A DNA stretch of 11,468 nucleotides from NCBI GenBank assembly GCA_015489255.1, contig WGAD01000313.1, positions 1 to 11,468 of the forward strand. Reading direction: 5' to 3'. Below the pieces are notes generated by a model. The model worked only from the letters and a program-made list of their open reading frames with translations. It had not been told where the DNA came from and did no database searches. The DNA is from Anaerolineales bacterium (GTDB lineage: Bacteria; Chloroflexota; Anaerolineae; Anaerolineales; Villigracilaceae). Both the position numbers and the translations under genes were made by a program. This document shows, piece after piece, positions 6,962-11,468 of the stretch. Position 1 is the stretch's first letter, and each line of letters opens with the position of its first letter.

Positions 6962-7285
6962 ATGAAGGTCAAAATTCGTAAAGATGATACGGTCGAAGTG
7001 ATTAGCGGGCGCGATCGCGGCCTGCGCGGCAAAGTCATTCGTGTGTTGCCCAAAGAGAACCGCCTGGTGGTGCAAGGCGTGAACCTGCGCATCAAACATC
7101 AGGCACAAATCCAGACGCAGGGCCGCACCATGAACCCCGGTCGCGTAGAATTCGAAGCCCCCATCCACATTTCCAACGTGATGCTGGTGTGCCCCAAGTG
7201 CGATCAGCCGACCCGCGTGGGTGTGGAACGAGATGAATCCGGTGCGCATCGTGTGTGCAAGCGCTGCAAGGCGTTGATTGACTGA
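6962..7285 (+). CDS. rplX: 50S ribosomal protein L24 with zinc ribbon
   Basis: L24 is an assembly-initiating 50S protein near the tunnel exit. The product has 107 residues from the chosen ATG. A KOW segment is visible at about residues 8-37 ([21 protein letters not shown]). The C-terminal half carries Cys77, Cys80, Cys99 and Cys102 in a CPKC...CKRC arrangement, a Cys4 zinc ribbon found in L24 of many bacteria but absent from others. An in-frame GTG lies at 6956, but the ribosome binding site CAGGAG (6949-6954) would be only one base away from it. The ATG at 6962 has a 7-base spacer and is the better start. Its stop overlaps by one base an upstream in-frame ATG of rplE (TGATG). Confidence 0.97.
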   Translation: MKVKIRKDDTVEVISGRDRGLRGKVIRVLPKENRLVVQGVNLRIKHQAQIQTQGRTMNPGRVEFEAPIHISNVMLVCPKCDQPTRVGVERDESGAHRVCKRCKALID

Positions 7286-7314
7286 TGACCAGCCGGTCTG
7301 TGGAGATTGTGCTT

Positions 7315-7860
7315 ATGAACAGAATGAAAGAAAAATACGAGCAGGAAGTGGCGCCGGCGCTGCTCAAGCAGTTCAATTACCCCAACGTGATGATGGTACC
7401 GCGCATTCAGAAGGTCGTGGTCAACATCGGTTTGGGCGAAGCGCTGGATAACGCCAAAGCCATTGACGCGGCGGTGAGCGACCTGGAGAAAATTACCGGG
7501 CAAAAGCCGCTCCTGCGCAAGGCGCGCAAGAGTATCGCCGCCTTCAAACTGCGCGAAGGCCGCATTATCGGCGTCAAGGTGACGCTGCGCGGCGCGCGCA
7601 TGTGGGATTTCCTCGATCGCCTGATCAACATTGCGCTGCCGCGCGTCCGCGACTTCCGCGGCATTTCGCCCAATTCGTTCGACGGGCGCGGCAACTACAC
7701 CCTCGGCCTGCGCGATCAACTGGTTTTCCCCGAGATCGAATACGATAAGGTTGATAAACTTCGCGGCATGGAAATCAGTATTGTCACCACCGCCAGGAAC
7801 GATGAAGAAGGCCGCGCTCTGCTGAAATTGTTGGGTATGCCGTTCAAGAAGGAAGCGTAA
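7315..7860 (+). CDS. rplE: 50S ribosomal protein L5
   Basis: L5 binds 5S rRNA in the central protuberance and contacts the P-site tRNA. From the ATG at 7315 the product has 181 residues, the family length, and begins [20 protein letters not shown], matching the usual MxRLKxxYxxEVxPAL. Other markers are [65 protein letters not shown] and [24 protein letters not shown] at the end. An in-frame ATG at 7285 overlaps the rplX stop and would add ten residues ([10 protein letters not shown]). I prefer 7315 because GGAG at 7302-7305 lies 9 bases before it and because of the family length. The upstream ATG may still be used through coupling to rplX. Confidence 0.95.
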   Translation: MNRMKEKYEQEVAPALLKQFNYPNVMMVPRIQKVVVNIGLGEALDNAKAIDAAVSDLEKITGQKPLLRKARKSIAAFKLREGRIIGVKVTLRGARMWDFLDRLINIALPRVRDFRGISPNSFDGRGNYTLGLRDQLVFPEIEYDKVDKLRGMEISIVTTARNDEEGRALLKLLGMPFKKEA

Positions 7861-7862
7861 CT

Positions 7863-8045
7863 ATGGCAAAGAAATGCATGCAATATCGTGAATTGCGTCG
7901 GCGCCACCGCGTGCAGGTGCGCAACCGCTGTCAGCGTTGCGGTCGCCCGCGTGGTTACATGCGTCGTTTCGGTTTGTGCCGGATTTGCTTCCGTGAGTTG
8001 GCTCTGGAAGGTAAAATCCCCGGCGTGGTCAAGTCGTCCTGGTAG
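7863..8045 (+). CDS. rpsZ: 30S ribosomal protein S14, zinc type (S14Z)
   Basis: S14 is a 30S head protein close to S3 and S10. This is the short zinc-binding form: 60 residues with Cys23, Cys26, Cys39 and Cys42 in CQRC...CRIC, followed by [18 protein letters not shown], the characteristic end. The core [16 protein letters not shown] is canonical. The N-terminal arm ([17 protein letters not shown]) departs from the usual KKSMIxKxxRxPKFKV wording, is one residue shorter, and includes an additional Cys5 that is not a ligand position. The start lies 2 bp after the rplE stop, with AAGGA (7849-7853) inside rplE as ribosome binding site. Some bacteria carry a second, zinc-free S14 elsewhere; none is in this window. 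Confidence 0.97.
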   Translation: MAKKCMQYRELRRRHRVQVRNRCQRCGRPRGYMRRFGLCRICFRELALEGKIPGVVKSSW

Positions 8046-8063
8046 CCGGGCGGAGGTAGAAGC

Positions 8064-8477
8064 ATGAGTGTGAATGACCCTATTGCTGATATGCTGACGC
8101 GCATCCGCAACGCAAACATGGTCGGCAAGACCGTAGTCGCCATGCCCTCTTCCAAAATTAAGGTGGAGATCGCCCGGATTTTGAAAGAAGAAGGCTTCAT
8201 TGAAAACTACGAAGTGGTGGAAGGCGACTCGCCGGCCAAGAAAACCCTGCGTGTGCGGCTGAAATATGTTGGCGAACGCCGTAATCGGCGACCGGTGATC
8301 ACCGGTTTGGAACGTGTCAGCCGTCCTGGGCGGCGCATCTACACCAAGAAGGAAAACATCCCCTGGGTGCTTTCTGGCATGGGGATTGCAATCCTTTCAA
8401 CCCCCAAAGGTGTGATGACCGGCCAAAAAGCCCGCAAACTGGGCGTGGGCGGCGAAATTCTGTGCAAGATTTGGTAG
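8064..8477 (+). CDS. rpsH: 30S ribosomal protein S8
   Basis: S8 binds the central domain of 16S rRNA; in E. coli it represses the spc operon by binding mRNA at rplE. The 137-residue product is slightly longer than E. coli S8 (130). It starts [20 protein letters not shown], then [56 protein letters not shown], and ends [13 protein letters not shown], the usual S8 terminus. The ATG at 8064 is preceded by a strong GGAGGT (8052-8057). It begins 18 bp after rpsZ and ends 15 bp before rplF. I did not find a clear S8-binding mimic near rplE by eye. Confidence 0.98.
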   Translation: MSVNDPIADMLTRIRNANMVGKTVVAMPSSKIKVEIARILKEEGFIENYEVVEGDSPAKKTLRVRLKYVGERRNRRPVITGLERVSRPGRRIYTKKENIPWVLSGMGIAILSTPKGVMTGQKARKLGVGGEILCKIW

Positions 8478-8492
8478 CCAGGAGGTAGAACC

Positions 8493-9038
8493 GTGTCTCG
8501 TATTGGACGCTTGCCTGTGATCGTCCCTCCCGGCGTGCAGGTTGAAATTAAAGGTTCGTTTGTGCGTGTGAAAGGCCCCAAGGGTGAGCTGAGCTTCGTC
8601 TTCTCGCCGAAGATCAACATCGCCCAGGACGGGAACCAGATTATCGTCACCCGCAATTCCGATCAACCGGATGAGCGCGCCCTGCATGGCACCACCCGTG
8701 CCGTCATTCAAAACATGGTTACTGGCGTGAGCCAGGGCTTCGAGCGGGTGCTGGAACTCCAGGGCGTGGGGTATCGCGCCGAACTCAAAGGCAAGAAGCT
8801 GGTCTTGAACGTTGGCTTCTCCCACCCTGTGGAGATCGAACCGCCCGATGGCGTCGAGTTCGAAGTGGACACCAAAGCGCGCCAGATCAAGGTCAAAGGG
8901 TACGACAAACAGGTCGTGGGCCAGGCGGCGGCCAACATCCGCGCCGTGCGCCCGGTGGAACCCTACCACGGCAAGGGGATTCGCTATCTGGGCGAAAAAG
9001 TGCGCCGCAAGGCCGGCAAATCCGGGAAAGGAGCGTAA
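8493..9038 (+). CDS. rplF: 50S ribosomal protein L6
   Basis: L6 binds 23S rRNA near the sarcin-ricin loop, where elongation factors dock. The 181-residue product has the usual two-domain form. It starts MSRIGRLPVIVPPGVQVEIKG, continues VKGPKGELSF, the hinge GVSQGFERVLELQGVGYRAELKGK, LNVGFSHPVEIEPP, and the conserved end EPYHGKGIRYLGEKVRRKAGKSGK. The start codon is GTG, the only non-ATG start I assign here. It is supported by an excellent AGGAGGT (8480-8486) with a short spacer and by the conserved MSRIG wording. It lies 15 bp after rpsH and 3 bp before rplR. Confidence 0.98.
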   Translation: MSRIGRLPVIVPPGVQVEIKGSFVRVKGPKGELSFVFSPKINIAQDGNQIIVTRNSDQPDERALHGTTRAVIQNMVTGVSQGFERVLELQGVGYRAELKGKKLVLNVGFSHPVEIEPPDGVEFEVDTKARQIKVKGYDKQVVGQAAANIRAVRPVEPYHGKGIRYLGEKVRRKAGKSGKGA

Positions 9039-9041
9039 GCG

Positions 9042-9407
9042 ATGGCTCGTCAAACTCGTGCTCAGGCGCGTTTGCGCCGTCATAAGCGCGTGCGCAAAAA
9101 CCTGGCTGGCACGCCGGAACGTCCGCGCATGGCGGTGTATCGCAGCCTGACAGAAATTTACGTGCAGGTGATCGATGACCAGGCCGGTCATACCCTGGTT
9201 TCCGCGTCCACGATCGATCGTGAATTGCGTGACCAGATGAAAGGCCTGGACAAAACGGAACAGGCGCGGCTGGTTGGCAAGGCAATTGCCGAGCGCGCCA
9301 AAAGCCGCGGCATTACCCGCGTGGTGTTCGATCGCGGCGGCTTCCGCTACATGGGCCGCGTGAAAGCGCTGGCCGAAGGCGCACGCGAAGGCGGCCTCGA
9401 ATTCTAG
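9042..9407 (+). CDS. rplR: 50S ribosomal protein L18
   Basis: L18 binds 5S rRNA together with L5 in the central protuberance. The product has 121 residues, normal for the family. A basic N-terminal arm ([28 protein letters not shown]) leads into [16 protein letters not shown], then [44 protein letters not shown], which is the standard L18 ending. The ATG at 9042 lies 3 bp after the rplF stop, and its ribosome binding site AAAGGAG (9027-9033) lies in the end of rplF, consistent with coupled translation. It is followed 19 bp later by rpsE. Confidence 0.98.
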   Translation: MARQTRAQARLRRHKRVRKNLAGTPERPRMAVYRSLTEIYVQVIDDQAGHTLVSASTIDRELRDQMKGLDKTEQARLVGKAIAERAKSRGITRVVFDRGGFRYMGRVKALAEGAREGGLEF

Positions 9408-9426
9408 GTCGAGTGGAGTTGTAAAT

Positions 9427-9957
9427 ATGGCTGAATACAAGCAGGACATCGAGCAAGGGCTCGACGAACGTGTAATTGAAATCGCGCGTGTTGCCAAAGT
9501 GGTCAAAGGCGGTCGCCGCTTCCAGTTCCGTGTGACGGTGGTGGTCGGAGACGGCCAGGGATCGGTTGGCATGGGCGTGGGCAAGGCGAACTCGGTGCCC
9601 GATGCCATGCGCAAAGCCTCGGAACGGGCGCGCCGGAACATGCACAAAGTCAACTTGTTAGATAGCACCATCCCGCACGAAGTCGTCGGGAAGGTGGGCG
9701 GCGCCCGCGTGTTGCTCAAACCGGCCTCGCGCGGTACCGGTGTGATTGCTGCCGGCGGCGTGCGCGCGGTCCTCGAAGTCGCTGGCGTGCGTGATATTCT
9801 GACCAAGTCCATGGGTAGCCCGACGGTGATCAACGTGGTGCAGGCCACTTTCCAGGCGCTGGAACAATTGAAGTCGCCCGAGGAAGAGGCCGCGCGTCGC
9901 GGCAAACCAGTTGCCGAGATGATGCCCTTCTGGGCGCGGAGGAAGAAGAATGGCTAA
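9427..9957 (+). CDS. rpsE: 30S ribosomal protein S5
   Basis: S5 lies at the mRNA entry channel with S3 and S4 and affects decoding accuracy. The 176-residue product has the N-terminal double-stranded RNA-binding domain with the signature [24 protein letters not shown] at about residues 39-62. The ribosomal S5 C-terminal domain follows, with [42 protein letters not shown] and [18 protein letters not shown]. The last 25 residues form a basic tail. The ATG has GGAG at 9414-9417 with a 9-base spacer. The 3' end overlaps rpmD by 8 bases, and its final codons hold the rpmD ribosome binding site. Confidence 0.98.
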   Translation: MAEYKQDIEQGLDERVIEIARVAKVVKGGRRFQFRVTVVVGDGQGSVGMGVGKANSVPDAMRKASERARRNMHKVNLLDSTIPHEVVGKVGGARVLLKPASRGTGVIAAGGVRAVLEVAGVRDILTKSMGSPTVINVVQATFQALEQLKSPEEEAARRGKPVAEMMPFWARRKKNG

Positions 9958-10141
9958 AAAGGCGAAAACCCTGCGTGTGACGCTGGTCCGCAGCCCCATT
10001 GGCTATTCCAAACGGCAGAAAGCCACTGTGCGGGCTTTGGGCCTGCGCCGCATGAACCAGACTGTGGAACACGACGATACCCCCGTTATTCGCGGGATGA
10101 TTGCCAAAGTCAGTCATCTTGTTCGCGTGGAAGAAGAGTAG
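9950..10141 (+). CDS. rpmD: 50S ribosomal protein L30
   Basis: L30 is a small 50S protein. The 63-residue product is typical and matches the family with [53 protein letters not shown]. The start is clear: the ATG at 9950 lies 8 bases upstream of the rpsE stop in another frame, with GGAGGA at 9938-9943 and a 6-base spacer. The overlap and embedded ribosome binding site suggest that L30 synthesis is coupled to S5. Some bacteria lack L30 altogether, so its presence is a mild lineage marker. Confidence 0.97.
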   Translation: MAKKAKTLRVTLVRSPIGYSKRQKATVRALGLRRMNQTVEHDDTPVIRGMIAKVSHLVRVEEE

Positions 10142-10149
10142 GTAGAACC

Positions 10150-10605
10150 ATGAAACTACATGATCTGAAACCAAGTCCGGGTGCGAAGAAGAACCGCAAG
10201 CGTGTGGGGCGCGGGATCTCGGCTGGGCAGGGCAAAACGGCCGGGCGCGGCCAAAAAGGGTATGGCGCTCGCAGCGGCTCTGGCGGCAAATTGTATCGCC
10301 AAGGCGGCAACCTGCCTTTCTTCCGCCGCCTGCCCTTCATGCGCGGCCAGGGGTTCACGCCCATCAACCGCGTGGTATACAACGAGGTCAATCTCGACCA
10401 GTTGGCCGAGGTCTTTGAGGCCAACGCCGAAGTGACGCCCGAAACCCTTCAGGCTGCCCGCCTGCTGCGCGATGAGCGCAATCCGGTGGTCTTGCTTGGG
10501 CGCGGCGAAATTGATATCCCGCTTAAGGTGCGCGTGCATCGGATCTCTAAAGGTGCGCAGGCCAAAATCGAAGCGGCTGGCGGTTCGGTAGAGATTATCG
10601 AATAA
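10150..10605 (+). CDS. rplO: 50S ribosomal protein L15
   Basis: L15 is a late-assembling 50S protein with a long basic N-terminal extension threaded through 23S rRNA. The 151-residue product is close to the typical 144-150. The extension is visible as MKLHDLKPSPGAKKNRKRVGRGISAGQGKTAGRGQKGYGARSGSGG over the first 46 residues, followed by QGGNLPFFRRLPFMRGQGFTP. The globular domain ends in KVRVHRISKGAQAKIEAAGGSVEII, the L15/L18e signature. The ATG at 10150 is 8 bp after rpmD with GGTAG just upstream, in a sequence nearly the same as that before rplF. secY follows after 25 bp. Confidence 0.98.
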   Translation: MKLHDLKPSPGAKKNRKRVGRGISAGQGKTAGRGQKGYGARSGSGGKLYRQGGNLPFFRRLPFMRGQGFTPINRVVYNEVNLDQLAEVFEANAEVTPETLQAARLLRDERNPVVLLGRGEIDIPLKVRVHRISKGAQAKIEAAGGSVEIIE

Positions 10606-10630
10606 CGCCTGCATTGAGGAGATTTTCGTT

Positions 10631-11468
10631 ATGAAACGTTCAGGCTGGCGCTATTTGTGGACGTCGCAAGACATCCGCCGCAAACTGCTGATCACCATGG
10701 GCCTGCTCATCCTTTACCGGATGGCCGCCAACGTCCCCGTGCCGGGCATCAACCGTGACGCTTTGGCGCAGCTGTTTGCACAGATGGGGTCTTCGGGCAC
10801 ATTCTTCAGCTTCTTGGACCTCCTTTCGGGCGGTACCGTATCTAACTTCTCGCTGCTGTCTATGGGCGTGTATCCCTATATCACGGCCCAAATCATCTTG
10901 CAGCTGCTCGTACCCATCGTTCCGGCGCTGCAGCGCCGAATGGAAGAGGACCCGCGCGAAGGCCAAAAGTGGATGGAAAAATGGACGTACTACCTCTCCG
11001 TCCCCATGGCGATGCTTTCGGCCATTGGCCAGGTCAACATCTTCAATTCCATTGCCCAACAAGCCGGCTTGGAGCAAATCGTCGCCTTTGGCTGGACGAG
11101 CGACCTCTGGCTGCACTCCCTGGCGATCCTGATGTCCATGACCGCCGGTACGATGTTTGCCATCTGGCTGGGCGAACTGATCTCGGAATACGGCATCCGG
11201 CAGCAAGGCCTGTCGCTGATCATCTTTGCCGGTATTGTGGCCCGCCTGCCAAGCAACTTCATGGCGATGATGCAAGATGAGCAATATCGCATCTTCAACC
11301 TGGTGGTGATGACGGTGGTTTTGCTCCTCACCATCTTTGCCATCGTGTACGTCCAGCAAGGGCGGCGCAACATTCCGGTGATGTATCCTGGTCGGCGCGT
11401 CGGCAACCGCATGTCCATGCCGGTGAAAGGGACAATGCCGCTGATGGTGAACATGGCCGGCATGATCC
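10631..11468 (+). CDS. secY: Preprotein translocase subunit SecY (3'-truncated by window end)
   Basis: SecY is the channel-forming subunit of the SecYEG translocon in the cytoplasmic membrane. From the ATG at 10631 (GAGGAG at 10616-10621, 9-base spacer) the frame stays open to the window end, giving 279 codons of an expected 420-440. A cytosolic N-terminus (KRSGWRYLWTSQDIRRK) leads into the first membrane segment (LLITMGLLILYRMAANVPVPG). The plug-region wording FFSFLDLLSGGTVSNFSLLSMGVYPYI and second segment follow, then segments around LSVPMAMLSAIGQ, LAILMSMTAGTMFAIWLGELI, GLSLIIFAGIVARLP and LVVMTVVLLLTIFAIVYVQQG. The last visible part, NIPVMYPGRRVGNRMS...LMVNMAGMI, belongs to the cytosolic loop before the seventh segment. 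About six of ten segments are present. Its place after rplO is the normal spc-operon arrangement. Confidence 0.97.
   Translation, partial: MKRSGWRYLWTSQDIRRKLLITMGLLILYRMAANVPVPGINRDALAQLFAQMGSSGTFFSFLDLLSGGTVSNFSLLSMGVYPYITAQIILQLLVPIVPALQRRMEEDPREGQKWMEKWTYYLSVPMAMLSAIGQVNIFNSIAQQAGLEQIVAFGWTSDLWLHSLAILMSMTAGTMFAIWLGELISEYGIRQQGLSLIIFAGIVARLPSNFMAMMQDEQYRIFNLVVMTVVLLLTIFAIVYVQQGRRNIPVMYPGRRVGNRMSMPVKGTMPLMVNMAGMI

Noticed and set aside
8397..9905. 502-codon open frame on the minus strand opposite rplF-rplR-rpsE
   Set aside because: It runs antisense to three certain ribosomal genes, resembles no family I know, and is explained by few stop codons opposite GC-rich, strongly codon-biased genes.

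Overview
This window is a contiguous stretch of a bacterial str/S10/spc-type translation locus. All 23 complete genes and one truncated gene lie on the + strand and are packed almost without gaps. The order is tuf, rpsJ, rplC, rplD, rplW, rplB, rpsS, rplV, rpsC, rplP, rpmC, rpsQ, rplN, rplX, rplE, rpsZ (zinc-type S14), rpsH, rplF, rplR, rpsE, rpmD, rplO, and the 5' part of secY, which is cut by the window end. This is the widely conserved bacterial order. The window opens exactly on the tuf start codon, so any rpsL-rpsG-fusA upstream is outside it.

The organism is a moderately GC-rich bacterium. The wording of EF-Tu (DMPGHRDY at the G3 loop), zinc-type S14, L24 with a C-terminal Cys4 zinc ribbon, and the [16 protein letters not shown] variant in L2 together suggest a Chloroflexota member, perhaps Anaerolineae. 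This placement comes from remembered family patterns, not from a search, and I hold it at about 0.65.

Layout: 1-1203 is EF-Tu. 1214-1522 is S10. 1523-1729 is the only sizeable non-coding gap (207 bp); it carries a strong 12-bp hairpin and a second compound hairpin ahead of the rplC ribosome binding site. From 1730 to 10605 there are 21 ribosomal protein genes with gaps of 37 bp or less and several overlaps (rplW/rplB, rpmC/rpsQ, rpsE/rpmD), which points to one polycistronic message with translational coupling. SecY begins at 10631. The products are parts of both ribosomal subunits, the elongation factor that delivers aminoacyl-tRNA, and the membrane channel that receives ribosome-exported proteins.

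I found no undescribed biological system. The points most worth a second look are the structured gap between rpsJ and rplC, a codon-usage switch at the 3' end of tuf together with an Arg-to-Leu change in a highly conserved EF-Tu segment, and an insertion of about 24 residues in the N-terminal domain of S3.
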